Positions 1 through 12,698 of a stretch of DNA of 64,000 bases are shown piece after piece. The DNA comes from Takakia lepidozioides (lineage: Eukaryota > Streptophyta > Takakiopsida > Takakiales > Takakiaceae): contig CM060732.1 in NCBI GenBank assembly GCA_030704615.1, positions 48,587,053 to 48,651,052 of the forward strand. Direction: 5' to 3'. The position numbers and the translations under genes are program-made. The notes under the pieces were generated by a model, which was not told where the DNA came from, did not search any database, and saw nothing but the letters and a program-made list of their open reading frames with translations. The first letter of the stretch is position 1. Each line of letters opens with the position of its first letter.

Positions 1-1800
1 CCCAGAAGTGCCAGAAGAGGCATTGTGGACTCCCTCTCTTGATCCTCTTTCAGAAGCTGTGGTCATGGTTGAGGTGCCTGATTTACCAACTATGCCACTG
101 AAGCTGCTGCCTTTAGTTGACCATCTACCCATGTAGGTTTCTTGTGGCTATTGATCCACAGGGAATCATAGGTAATCTTGAGCTTGAAATCTGGCCCTCT
201 TGGATGAATCTGGACCCACACTCTATCCCTGCACCTCCAGCTATCCTGCCTCTCCACAAATAGTGCATTCATCCTTGCATTGCTGCTAGCAGCTAACAAT
301 GACAGCCTAGATTTGTTCTAGGAAACACCCAACTCAGCTTATCACACTAGTTCTTATGCTCAATTGCATCTGCTATTCTCTGTAATCCCACATGCATTCA
401 CCTTTTTGCCTAGATTGTCCCACCATTGATGACAGCTTCTCCTTGTCTTTGTTACCTATTTCTAGATACTTTCATGTTGTCACATTGGCCGTATCATGTC
501 AGTCACTCCAAACTATCAAAGGTTCACTCAACCAGCTAATTTGCAAAATTCAACATGAAATTTAAGGATGACTTTGATAACAGGGAAAAATAGGCTGAAA
601 TGTGTTGAAGGTGCCTTCATTAGCAGTGCCTTGTTCTATCAATTGTGATGATGCCGCTTCTGTTTCCAGTTGACCATCTATCCATGCACATTTCTTGTAG
701 CTATTGATCCACAGGGAATCAGAAGTAATCTTATGTTTGAAACCCAGTCCTCTTGGATGAATCTAGACCTCTGTCCCTAGTCCTTCAGCTATCCCTGCCT
801 GTGTAGAAAATCATGATTACATCTCAGCCTTGTTGTTAGCAGCTGACTGACGGCGTGAAGTTCTTCCAGCAAACCCAACCCTAATGAGAGGGCAAAACAG
901 ACTGCCAAAAGTTTGAAGAAGAAGGTGCTCACCACATTGTCCTTGACATGTGTCATGACTCATGGAGGATTTAACCGACCATCAACCCAAAATGACCTCG
1001 TGTGTGCTGCTTGTGTTTGTAGTCAGGTAACGTCGGATTGGTCAGACTGGACAAGTGTTCATTCCACCGCTTCTCCTCATTCTGTTATCTATTTTTAGAT
1101 ACTTTCCTGCTACCACATCGGCAGAAACTTGTCAAGTCACCCCAAACCACCCATAGATCCACCCAATGAGCTAACTTACAGCATTCAATATGCATCTCAG
1201 GGCCGAGTCTGATGAGAGGGCAAAACAGGCTGAAATAGGTGGAAGAAGAAGGTGCCCTCACCACATTTCCTCGACCTTGCATCATGACCCATGGAGGATT
1301 TGTGGACTCCCTCTCTTGATCCTCTAATTTCAGAAGTTGTGGTCATGGTTGAGGTGCCTGATTTTATCAACTGTGCCGCTGCAGCTGCTGCCTTTAGTTG
1401 ACCATCTACCCATGCAGGTTTATTGTAGCTACTCATCCACTTGGAATCAAGGTAATCTGGAGCTTGAAGTCCAGCCCTCTTGGATGAATCTGGACAGTTG
1501 TCACAGTGGCAGTATCATGTCAAAGTCACTCCAAACTACATTTACTCAACCAGCTAACTTACAGAATTCAACATGGAAATTTAGGGCCGATTCTGATAAG
1601 AGGGAAAATGTGTTGAAGAAGGTGCCTTGATTACCAGTGATCAGTTAAGCCGCTGCTGCTGCGGCATCCAGTTGACCATCTACCCATGCAGGTTTCTTGT
1701 AGCTATTGATCCAAGGAATCATAAATAATCTTGGCCCTCTTGGATGAATCTGGACCCACTCTCTATCCTTGCTCCTTCAGCTATCTCTGCCTCTGCACAA
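1..1800 (-). repeat. Repeated captured coding segment of unknown origin
   Basis: A segment reading on the minus strand as 'VWVQIHPRGPDFKLKITYD' followed by 'KPTWVDGQLKAA' occurs near 100-240, 660-790, 1380-1500 and 1670-1790, and again near 38750-38880. A second block encoding 'MHIECCKLAHWVDLW' and neighbours occurs near 1130-1260 and 39140-39260, and a third ('aggctgaaa...gttgaagaaggtg') near 590, 1235, 1610, 2735 and 39240. The copies differ by substitutions and small indels and most are interrupted. This looks like one or a few exons of a gene amplified inside the CACTA family. I do not recognise the protein. Confidence 0.55.
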
Positions 1801-2754
1801 ATCATGCACACATCTTTATCTTGGTGCTAGCAGCTGACAATGACAGCCTAGATCTGTTCCAGCAAACACCCTAAACCTACTTATCACACAAGTTCCTCAC
1901 CAAGTCCTTCGAATGAACCAATGTCACTTTCTGCTAAGGCTTTCGTGTCTAGGGTGTAATTCCTGTGTCAGATCACTGTCGTGAAATCAGTTCTGTGGTT
2001 GTCTTTTGATAGTTTCCCCACCATAGAAATCACCCGTCCTTCTTACTGGAGTCCTATCAAGCCGCCACTGTGTGTAGCCTGCACTCTTCAGGGATGCAGA
2101 ATTGGAAAGAGAAATGCAAGCTCCTTCGCTCGTTCCCGCTTCGGTTTATTGTTACAACCTGTGCTAAGTCGAATATCTCAAATCCCTACTCCTGATTACT
2201 TGTAAATGAAAACCTCCCTGCCCAGATATCAAGAAGATGGAGGGGTGCAAAATAAAGACGTCGACACATCTGCCTCGCAAATGTCTGAGACTACTTCAGT
2301 GTTTGAGGCAGTTAAAGAATCACCACTATATGAGCTACAAAGGTCATGTAAGACAATGAGCAAAACCGTCGTCATGATCGAGGAATTATCATATCTCCAA
2401 ATACCCTCGAATGTATCTTCTTGTCTTTCGCTGCCTCTATAGAAATGCTACCATAAAGCCCTTTCCAAATCACAGGATCCGCAGCCGCAAGCGATCGATT
2501 TCAAGCACAGACTTGCAGGGCATGTACCAATCCCAGCGGAGAATTCTGATTTAATAGCCAGAGGAGGATTGATGCTTCCACTCCCTTCCTGCAATGAGGA
2601 AGAAGGGAGAAAGACGATATGCTTCTTCTACTTGCGCTTCCAACATACATTCACGTTTTTGCACCAACGAGCTAACTTGCAGAATTCAACCTGAAAATTT
2701 AGGGACGACTCTGATAACAGGGAAACAGGCTGAAACGTGTTGAAGAAGGTGCTC

Positions 2755-3420
2755 ATAGGTCTCCAAAACCTCCATCCCGCGCCCTTACTGTGCATATCGT
2801 ACAAACATCGCACTCCACGACACCACATCTCGTTCGGCCATACTGTTGAACACTCCCTTTGCACCCTTGATGCACCCACATTTTGCATACATGTCCACGA
2901 GAGTACTGTTCAGAATGACATCGGGTACAATTCCAGCTCTGACAATGTCACCATGGACCTCTTTGCCCTTTTCCAAGGCTGCCAGGCTTACGCATGCATT
3001 GCAAATGCAATCAAACGTGATGTGGTCGGGCTTCACCCCTTCCGCCATCATTTGATCGTAGGTCTCCAAAGCCTTCTTCCTGTGGCCTTACTGTGCATAC
3101 CCCTTAAGCATCGTTCAGCCATACTGTTGCAAACTCCCTTCACATCCTCCGATGCACCCACATTTAGCATACATGTCCACGAGGGTGATATTGCAAACTT
3201 AAACGAACGTGACCAGGTCCGGCTTCACCCCTTCGGACCGCATTATTTGCTCATACGTCTCTTAAGCCTCTATACCACGCCCCCATTGTGCATATCCTCG
3301 CCCTTCCTACATCATTTGCTTAAGAATAAGCTCAAGAAAGCTGCATCAATGCTCAAGAATAGGTCGCAAAGCCTCAACCCCACGCCCCCGCATTGCATAT
3401 CCCGTGATCATCCCCTTCCA
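2755..3420 (-). pseudogene. Degenerate PLS-type PPR gene fragment
   Basis: On the minus strand a 94-codon open stretch (2785-3069) reads as consecutive pentatricopeptide repeats of the plant PLS class, with the hallmark strings 'MMAEGVKPDHITF', 'GKEVHGDIVRAG', 'LVDMYAKCG' and 'MAERDVVSW'. Upstream on the same strand (to about 3420) and downstream (to about 2755) further repeat pieces such as 'YEQIMRSEGVKPDLVTF' and 'VDMYAKCGCI' are visible but broken by stops and frameshifts. PPR proteins bind organellar RNA; this fragment has no start, no targeting peptide and no E/DYW tail, so it is not functional. It lies inside the terminal part of a CACTA element, and a smaller PPR remnant sits at the equivalent place (about 39.50-39.57 kb) in the second CACTA, so the fragment was probably captured by the transposon. 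Confidence 0.75.
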
Positions 3421-3992
3421 TGACATAAGTTCTCTCTGCTTCGGCTTGATACTGCGAAAACATATGGTAGCGCGGGAGACAAAAAGAGGCTAAGTCCCAG
3501 CCCTATGTGTTCACGGCTGAACGTGGGCAACCCTACAACAATTTTTTGAATTTTTTAACTTTTTGCACTGTGTCATTCCATTGACACAAGTGCTTTGTTA
3601 AAGATAGATGGATGAGGTCATCCAATGGATGAACCCATTCATGTATATGCCTTAAGATGCCACGTGTAGTGATGTAGTCATATAAACATAGCTGTGAAAT
3701 CTACTGTAGTCATGTAGTCATAAGCTTCTATGGCACGTCATCAATGTGTAGTAGTGGTAGTCATTTAGTCATAAGCTTATATGGCATGTGTCTGACGTGT
3801 AGTATTGCGTATGACTACTAATTATATAAACCAAGAATGTGTTCTTGGTCAATAATGTTTAACCACAGCTCTTAGTCATGTAGTAACATGTATGACTTCA
3901 TTAGATTAAAATATATTAAAATGCACCCAACAATGGGTTTTATCACTGTGTAGTCACATATATATTCATGGTTACCAAGGTTTATATTACCC

Positions 3993-4023
3993 GTAGTCAT
4001 AAAAACGACAATCTATACTAGTG
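3993..4023 (-). repeat. CACTA terminal inverted repeat (end of CACTA-1)
   Basis: The inward-reading minus strand begins CACTAGTATAGATTGTCG and continues into TTTTTATGACTAC. The stretch CGTTTTTATGACT is shared with the left end of CACTA-2 (30232). The three bases after the end are CTG. Confidence 0.65.
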
Positions 4024-7000
4024 CTGGGCAGACGTTGAGGTGACTTGTGTCCGCGCCCACTGCCTTGGCCCGACGTCGTTGCATCGCGATGCGTTGGTTA
4101 TACCTACAGATGGCCGGGGCACTGCCACAGTATGGAGCGATGTAGCCGTTAGGGGAAATTGGGGGATTCGTTTTGATTGTAGCATGCAGACGATTACCTG
4201 TCGTTGCACACGTTTTGGCGCAACGACGCAATGGCGTGAGCCTTGCGCGCGAGCATACGCTCACGCAGGAGTGATGTGGCGTGAGCGTGATGTCAGCAGG
4301 CTGATATGGCGACAAATGCTGATGTGGCACTACGCCGTCATTTGCCACGTCGGCATGAACATGCGCTGCCTATAACCGAGGATGGTCCTATGACCGTGGG
4401 ATTAATGCAGGGAATCCTTAGCTGAATACAATGAAGACTACCATGAGGCCTACAATTGTAGCATCCAACATTGTGCAATTACAAATGTTTGTTTCACTTT
4501 TACAATTACAAGGACGAGAAAATATCCTCACAAAGTATGCGCCATCGAGGCTGCCACGGGAAGACCTTGCTCCCTCCCCAAATAACAATGAGAGTAGGAT
4601 CATCTTCAAAAGATGATTGCTGTGCATAGCGACAGGAAAATATGTAGACTTCGAAAGGTGCAATGATGCATGTGCTTTTAAAAGTTGTCACTCAGAGCTC
4701 ACTCCGTATAGTTGGAAGCATAATGGAGGGATCGCCAACACCAGTTCAAGCAACTCTTGTTTCCAGTCCCCAGTACTCCAGTCCAATTCCCTGTACTCTA
4801 GCCCAGTTTCCAATATCTGGTACTCCAGTCCAGTTTCAAGCATTCCAGTATTCAAGTCGTGTTCTAATATCTTGTACTCTTGTTCATTATTATAAAGATC
4901 GTTTTGATTCCTATTTACTCATCGCGCATACGGCCACGCCGACCTTGATTTCTTATCTTGTCTTGTATCTCTAGTCTGATCTCTTGTTTGTGTTCAGTCA
5001 TATTCTCGTCCTTGACAGATAGATATTGAAATGCATTTCTTTGGACATTCCCTTAAGTGTATTAAATGAAGCTTGCGTGATGCAAGGATTTGAGTGACAA
5101 CATACTATCTGGCAGGATCACATCATCTATTCTCAATAGCACGAAATTCACATCCATGTGAGTACCATTAGTAAAGCCTGACTCCATAGTGGACTGGATA
5201 AGAGAGATAAGACAGATTTGAGAGCACAGTCTATAGGGGCCTTTGTTCTGATGCAAATTCATTTGATTGATCCATAAACTTATCAAACAATGGAAGATTT
5301 CCAGAGGCCACCAATCTCTCACATTTTGACCTTATGTGAGTTTCTAACAACCCCACTTTGACTTCACAAAACCGAGTGTAGACCTTCTCATGCTTTGTGA
5401 ATCCATTTCAGAAAGGTGTTGTCTTGTCTCTTTCTGTGGTGCTGTCGCGAAATGGGCAACAATGGATTCTTCTAGCAAGTATCGTCTACCATGATTATTG
5501 GAATGAGGTAACCTTAACGGTTTGTGCTTTGTGGTGATCAATGCGGCGATGTTAGCAGTAACTGCCTTATTGGTATCATTCCGAAGGTGGATTCAAAGTC
5601 TTCACACAGGCAAATGATGAAGTCAAGAGCCATCTACAGGTATTCCTTTCTTCCATCCACAGTACATTCCGTCCCAACGCTCAATTTTAGGCCATGCTCA
5701 CATGTGACAGATTATATCAATTGCTGATGTTACCATAGAGGTTTCTGTCAGCCCCAGTTTCCTACACCTGACAGCATGCAAGGACAATAACTTTGTTTTC
5801 TTCTGTATCAACTTCAAATCAACTTAGGGCTTCTCTATATATCAGTTCATTTAGGACTAACAATGTATAGTGGACTTATCTGTTGTGCAGAAATATAGGC
5901 TGCATACCCGAAGACCACTTAGCCTATCTCCACAAACAGGAGCACCTCAGCTAACACACAGCTGGTCGCGTCCAATATCCCCACTCAATAGCCACACCGT
6001 TCGCCAACCCTCTCTCCCTGAAGAGTATTTCTCTGGTGTGAACAAAGGGAAAAGTGGAGGTCCTCTCCACATGCACCACCCTCCCTGCTTTGAACCACAA
6101 CAATCTGCCTCCCAGACCCAGAGCTCCCCACAAGTAAGCTTGTAATGTACTGCAAGATTGCCGTCGACTGTCAATTATCAATTGACTTGAGTCATTGTCA
6201 ATTCACTTAATTACTAGATTATTTTGGTTATAGTTGAACTAGCATATCCTTCAAGATTGTAAAGAACTTCTTTGTGGTCTCATCTTCCTCTTTTATGGGC
6301 CCCTTGAAATGTAAGTCTATAGTTTTACTCTAAATATGCAATTTGCTTCAATGAAACATAGTTTCCATTGACTTGTGGTTTGTTCCTTCATGAGGAAACC
6401 TCTAGGGTCAATGATATTGGGTCCTTTGATTAAACTGCTGTGTTGTTTTGTTCACTTGCCACACCAAAGCAGATTCGAGAACTAATGAAGGTTGATTTGT
6501 GCTTCCCTCTTTGCTTGAGACCTACCCAATTCTGGCCCCTCATCCTTGCATTGTATGTGACAATCCTCAATGTCAGTGGGCTGCCCGTGGCAATGGTTAC
6601 AGTTCTAGTATATTGTTTATCAAACAGTGCCAGTGCAGTCACAGAAGGTGGTGATGCTTGAGGCAAGAGCAAATACTTTAAGATATAATAGATACCAAGG
6701 TTCAGACCAGAGGTAGAATTAACATGGAATGGAAGGACGGGACTTCCAGCCACAAGTCTTCTTGAAACTAGATGCTCAAAGCGGGACAATTTCTGCTTCA
6801 ATTGTTCAGGTTGAGAAAGAATCAAAGACCCAAACTCAGCCTGGACTTTACGCAGGTCTTAACTTGGTGTCCCCATGGAAGGTTGAGAACAGCCTCCACG
6901 ATGAAGCGCTGATGGAATTATGAGCCCTTGCGAATTCGAGCTAAACCTACGGGGGATTTCGCAAAATTGGCAGCAGCATTGCGGTGCCATCCTGTATGTT

Positions 7001-10000
7001 CCTCTCCTGTGCACGAATGGTTCTATTACGCGCTCCCAAGATAAAGTGTGTGCGATGGATGAACGCCAGAGTGATGAAATTTTTTTCGCACCGGTTCTAT
7101 AGCCGGTAGGTGCGGCGTCAGGTTAAAGGAGGTTGGGGGTCAATGCACTGCCGTTTTCCTGAAAACCCGCCGATCCAAAATGCCCTGTTACTAACCTCTT
7201 CGGCTCCTTAACCCGGCAGGTGCGGCCTAGCCCTTATTAAGTTTTTTTTTTCAAACAGGGGATTAAGTTTATTATAAAGTTTATTTGTGGGGAAAAAAAT
7301 GAATTTATTTCCCTCACCCCTCCTAATAGAAATTATATCGGCTTTGATATATGCTATGTTAAAATCATAACATCTCTCTCCTCCATTCAGCATTCAGTTA
7401 CCATTTGTCACTGGTAGTGCGGAGCATCGCGAAGCCCTAGTTTATTATTAAGTCTATTTGTGGGGAAAAAAATTAAAACCCCGGGGTACACCATAAGGCA
7501 CACACCGTAGTGAGTGACGAACAAGGCCTCAACCCTGAGGAGAACATAGGCAGTAATGCCCCAAACTGAGAAGACTACCAGTGGTGTGATAGTGGAGTAG
7601 TAGAGTGCTAAGGTGAGGGGATCTCTCAGAATCTATTCCCTACAGCTTCGAAGTTCAGCGAAACTGAAGTCTAGCAGTTTTTTTTTTTTTAATAAACAGG
7701 GGGACTGCGGCCCTGATTAATTTTATTGGCTCTTCCCTATAAGGGAGAGACCACGCATTGGTGCCAAAATTGAGTAAGATCCTGATATACCTCCACTTTC
7801 ACATAACAGATATTCTAATATGAAGATTGAATGATGCTTAGGTTTTTTTGATTATAGGGAATTTACTTTTTTTTATAAAAACAAATCTACAAATTAAATA
7901 AAGTTTTTCCAGGGTCTCTGTCTCTGCCCTTGTTATACACATATATTTATTTCAATATAAAATTATAAATAAGTATTCTACTCTCAGGGTGGAGCGATTA
8001 CGCGACTAGCCACTTGTTATAATATGTTTTTTTGGAGGACAAAGCCCTTACAGTATTTTTACTTTGCAACACCACTGGCCAGTTCCATGGTATTAGAATA
8101 TTCACAAAAAGATTTATCCATCGGTTCTTAATAGACACAATTTGTGGTTATCATCTGGTGGTATTTTTTTAAAAAATTTGGTGGTATTCCAATTGTAATA
8201 CCAGCCGGTTATCAACCCGGGTATAAATAACTTAATTTAATTTAATTCCAATTTATAAGCATACCTGGTTTCCCAAAGAAACGTCAGTGCTGCTTAGTGC
8301 TCAGTCCACCTCCTTCAGCGTAATCTTCTATGCTGTCTCTTAGTTCTCGTATCTCCTTGCTTTCCAAGGCCTTGAATCTTAGCCTCGCTCCTCCTTTTTT
8401 ATTTTTTCTTGTCCCCCCCTTTTTACCCCTAGGTCCTGGGAGTTTCCCCGTGCGTACTTGCCTTCATGGCCCCTCAGTGGTTATTTTTCACTACATGTAT
8501 CCAGCTTTTCTAATATATACCAGGGCTTCCATCCTCTGTTCTCTAAGAAATAAAAAAATAATTTTTCTGTTGCAAATTAAGCCCTTTGCATTGTAAATAT
8601 GCATATTTTGTCGATATAAGTAAAATAAAGAGAAATCAATTAGGAAAATTGATTCCTAGTCTAATTGTCCAACACGGCCAAATCTGCAATGCAGAGATTT
8701 TTCTGATCCATCATGTTGTACAAAAATCTCTTGATCAAGGAGGGACTCAACAAGGAGTGGTATCTGCACCATGCACCATGTGCATGGTCCTTGTTTTTAC
8801 CCCTAGTACGGGTATTGCCCAGGCATTTCATTAGCGAATACCAGCCTAGATAGGGTATTGACTTGATACCCAGCCAGACCCTATATACCAGTCCAACTGC
8901 TTCATACCTTAGCCATGGATTTGATGAAGCGGCCGGATTACTTGATATAATAGTTGGGTTATACCTACCTCTCTCAACATCTCTATCTACAACTCAAAGA
9001 TGGCACAAAAGTTCATGGGTTAGGGCGATGCCGCCACAAGAGACAATGAGCCATCACAAACTGATGTGGACTTCAATTGCAACAGTGTGGGGATTTTCAC
9101 ATTTCATTTCCTGAATTTATATATGTATAGTTGAGTTTGAGGTGCCGTTATAGGATCAAATGTGTAATGCATATAGGGTTGGAATGAAATTCACTTAGTT
9201 TACTTAATTGGGTTGCTTTAGTGATAGATGCATTAACGAAGGGCACTGTGGGTTAGGATAAAGTGAAGTGTTGAAGCAGACTAGCTTTGGGGGATGGTCG
9301 TTTTTTCTTTTTCTCAGCTCTCTTCTCTCTTTGGGATCAATCTCGTGAGGAAATTTACATTTGGGAGGAACATGTTACCTTATCAAGCAAATCTTACTGA
9401 AGGTGATTACATTTTTCGTGTGAGAGATCTCTAGTGTGTATAAGTTAGAGCAAACAGAAAGCTTGGGAGCTGAAAAATGAGCCAGTCATCCAGGTGTGTG
9501 GCCGAAGCGTCATAAATACGTAGGATTCAAAATACACATATACACCAAAAATTCATTATGACCCAACTTTGTATACACACACTTTAGGTTAGATATTAAT
9601 GGCGTTTCATCTTGCATCATCCATGTCCAATGGCGATAGATAATGTTTTCATCCAACTTAAAAGCCTTCATCCTTAAACATTAATCATCATGTTTAATAT
9701 GTCTAGAACATGCGTCCAGCACCAATTAAACGAAGGCCAAGCCTACTAACTCTCACTATACTACACTAACACATAGACTAATATGAGAGTATGTCATGTT
9801 AGTTCTAGAATGTTATGAGACATGTCAGATCCTCTTCAAAAAATAATATATCATTTATCATCACAATATAGTGGCTCATTTATTTATGTATGCAAACTAA
9901 TTTCATGTCTTGTGGATCAATTGCTCATTTTTTCGTTGTTTACATGGCATAAAATCAGATTTGGCTATTAGAAATTTTTATGTAATACAAAATGTGTTCA

Positions 10001-11630
10001 TTTTTTACATAGTAGAGACTAATTTGCCCTGTGCCATTGAAGAGATATTGTACCGTTGTTTTATATTCCAGAAAAATCCAATTTGTTATTTTTCATGAAT
10101 TTTCTATTACCAGAAATACTTGAAATTCAATATCTCCCACACTGTAGATCCAAAAATTATGAAACCACCTCAATGCACTCCTACTCATCAAGGGCTTTCC
10201 AGCGATATCAAGACCCCGGGCGGAGACCTTGCGGTTTAGGAGATCTCAACGACAACACAAAATAACCTCGCTTAATATATTGATTTCTCTTATTGCATAA
10301 AGAATTGCACCTATATTTTGGAGAATTCCTCTAGACTTGCAAAGGCCCTAAGAGCTTTACACTCCTATCAAATTTTCTAAATGGCATATACGACATTAGA
10401 TTTACACCAAACATGCCTCATCAAGTAGCCCACCTATCCACATTTTCTCAGAAATATTGTTGGCAAGTTCTTGGGTACCTCATTTGTACTGAGGATCTAG
10501 AAGGGGATGTCTTCAGATTCGTTGGACCTGTACTCACCATTTTGCGTTAAAAACAATGTTTGGCTGGAGATAAACTCAGATGTAGATGGTTCACAACCTG
10601 GGGCTATGCATGATTTCTCCCTAGTATCATTTCTGAAAGAATCATGTAATGTCATTCTTTCTCTCGATGAGTCTGAGTACCTAGGTATGACCTTAAACTT
10701 TCTTAAGGAAATTGGCGTGGGTATTCATTTCCTCCTGCCATGTATTTCAAGTAATTAGAGGGGGACTACTTTCTTTTCAAAGGTTGCTCATTTATGATCG
10801 CATTTGGTTATGAAATAAACAATGCTTAACTTCTTATGTCTTGAGCAACAATTTAGATTTGAGGCATTTTCTCTGGTTTGTCATCTTACTTTACACAAAA
10901 TTTCTTTCGTTTATTTTTAATTAATATTTCCATTCTATGCGCTACCTGTGGAATCCATAGTATAGTATTAAAACATGGAAAAAAAAAATCATAATTTTAT
11001 AAGAGTTTGTACAAGTCCATTCAAGATTTTATGATAAACAAGTTATGGAATGTGGTGTAAACAAAGTGCATATAGAATTGAAATCCGACCAAAGTGATCA
11101 TTCGAGTATCCCTAATGTTGTAGATGCATGAGACTGTTAACAAGGAGCTTGCTTCTCGCTAGTGAGAGCTTCGATCTTCGAGTCAATTGCCAGGACCTGC
11201 TTCATCTCACTCGCCATAGCTTCAACCTTTATGTTCACTTCATGCACCCGCTGGGCCACCAAGTCAGTTTTCTCCACCACGGCTTCTGCACATGGGCCAA
11301 TTTCACATCCATTATCTTCTCGAAGTCATTCAATTTTTGTTCCATCCCCTGTTGATTGAAGCCGACGCAAATAAACCTCAAGCTATAACTCAGTAGCAGC
11401 AGTAGTTGAGACCACAATAGTAGGTACTTTGAACTCCTTCGTGTTCAATATAGTGCTACGTCGTTAAGGCGTCCATAGCTTGTGTCCATGGTTACGTAGT
11501 TGCTTTTCCACATCGCAGTTTCAATGTTCTTTTACGGGATTAGGTCCAAGGCACTAAAAAAGTTGCCTCGTCAAATCTGTTCAACAATTCCATTGAGAAA
11601 CAAAAACCACTACAAATTTTCAGGGCAAGA
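4024..11630. other. No supportable gene; AT-rich intergenic DNA
   Basis: About 4.03-4.42 kb is GC-rich and CpG-rich but shows no long or conserved frame. The rest is AT-rich with short random frames only. Two near-identical stretches ('ctatttgtggggaaaaaaa' type) at about 7265-7305 and 7440-7475 form a direct repeat, and 'aacagggggactgcggccct' near 7690 resembles 'aacagggagattgcagcctt' near 31008, suggesting a dispersed repeat. I found no convincing exon, tRNA or rRNA here. Confidence 0.4.
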
Positions 11631-12165
11631 ATGATGGTCTCGAAATCCACTGCTTGGTTCCACGCCAGGAACGTCCGCGCCGCCGTCTCCTTGGTGATTA
11701 AGGCCACCCTTGCCGATGATCACGGATCTGTGGAGGCGGTGATTCGCGCGTGCAAGGCGCGGTACACCACGCTCCAAGACATGGATGCCGAACAAATTGA
11801 CAGCCTGGTTCACATATGCCGCCTCATCACATCCGACCTTATTCGGCCTAGACCACTATTGCCGCTGGACCTAAAAAAATTGGACTACCTCGCGCCAACA
11901 TGGAAAATCCTATGGGACCTCGGCACATACCATATATGAGGATGTGGCCAACGCCGACATGTTGCATCCGAGACGATGCACGACATGTTCGAGGAAGCTC
12001 GAAGGGCTCCAACTCTTCTCCCTCCTACCGCAAAAGCGTGTCAGGCCAATCCAGTTAGCCATCACCAACACCATCTTGTGGCCGTTTGCAACAAAAGCAA
12101 CGCCGATAGTCCAGAACCATCCCGGTCTAGAAAGCATGAGCAATGACGAGCTGTGGAGATTGTGA
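11631..12165 (+). pseudogene. GC-rich coding relic, two frames joined by a frameshift, unknown family
   Basis: A 102-codon frame from 11631 ends at 11939. A second frame, one base off, continues as 'YEDVANADMLHPRRCTTCSR' and runs to a stop at 12165. Both halves are rich in third-position G/C and lack low-complexity sequence, unlike the AT-rich flanks, so together they look like one coding segment of about 178 residues broken by a single-base change near 11935. Visible features are an Arg/Lys-rich start, an acidic 'LQDMDAEQIDSL' stretch and a CxxC pair ('CTTC'). I do not recognise the family. It could be a piece of an unannotated transposon or of a decayed host gene. Confidence 0.35.
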
Positions 12166-12663
12166 GTCTGCCCCCGAATGCTGCTTGCTTTGGGGGAGGA
12201 GGGTACTATAGGTGGAGTCAATGCACGTGCCGAACGATGGGAGATCACTTGCGTCTCTTGATGAAGATAGTGACCCGAATCTGCTCCAAATATGTCATTT
12301 GACGAACTTCAGCAACAAACGTCAATGCTAGAATCATGATGAAATCTCATTGCTTTGAGGTTCAACCGAGCATAAGTGTGAAAATGTAATTTGAACCCCT
12401 AAAGGCCGGAGCAACCTGAATCGGGTCGCAGCCGATTTCATCCACGGAATAACTTTTGTGGATGAATTCGGATAAAAAAACTTTTCTGAAAGAAAGGTGA
12501 ACGGGGCAATTATTGCCACACGTATGCCCCAAAAACCCTAAACTCCGCTCGCTACGATTTTTCAAAAGGGCAGGAAGACCCTAGATCGACGGATCTGAGG
12601 TTGCCACCGCCGTTGACCAGCTGCCGACGCGGATCTGAGACTGCCAACGCTTCACGGCGAATG

Positions 12664-12698
12664 GTGGGGGTGGGGGTGGGGGGTGGGGGGGGGGGGGC
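12664..12698 (+). repeat. G-rich tract with G-quadruplex potential
   Basis: A run of GGGGGT/GGGGGG units of about 33 bases carries more than four G-triplets in a row. A second pure G run of about 16 bases is at 15006-15021. Both may be error-prone in assembly. Confidence 0.6.

Larger units (their letters stand above)
1..4023. mobile_element. CACTA element, terminal part (CACTA-1), cut by window start
   Basis: The stretch ends at 4023 with TAGTG. Read inward on the minus strand it gives CACTAGTATAGAT, then CGTTTTTATGACTAC, which matches both ends of the complete CACTA element at 30232-40037. The sub-terminal part (about 3.64-3.99 kb) is full of short 'tagtcat/gtagtcata' repeats like those at 39.7-40.0 kb. 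The blocks upstream (captured coding fragments, then a degenerate PPR segment, then the phrase 'ggctaagtcccagccct') recur in the same order at 38.7-39.7 kb, so the two elements belong to one family. The other end lies outside the window, so no target duplication can be tested. No transposase is visible in this part. Confidence 0.7.

Noticed and set aside
2737-3423. 228-codon open frame on the plus strand
   Set aside because: It is antisense to the degenerate PPR repeats on the minus strand, and its own protein has no conserved feature.
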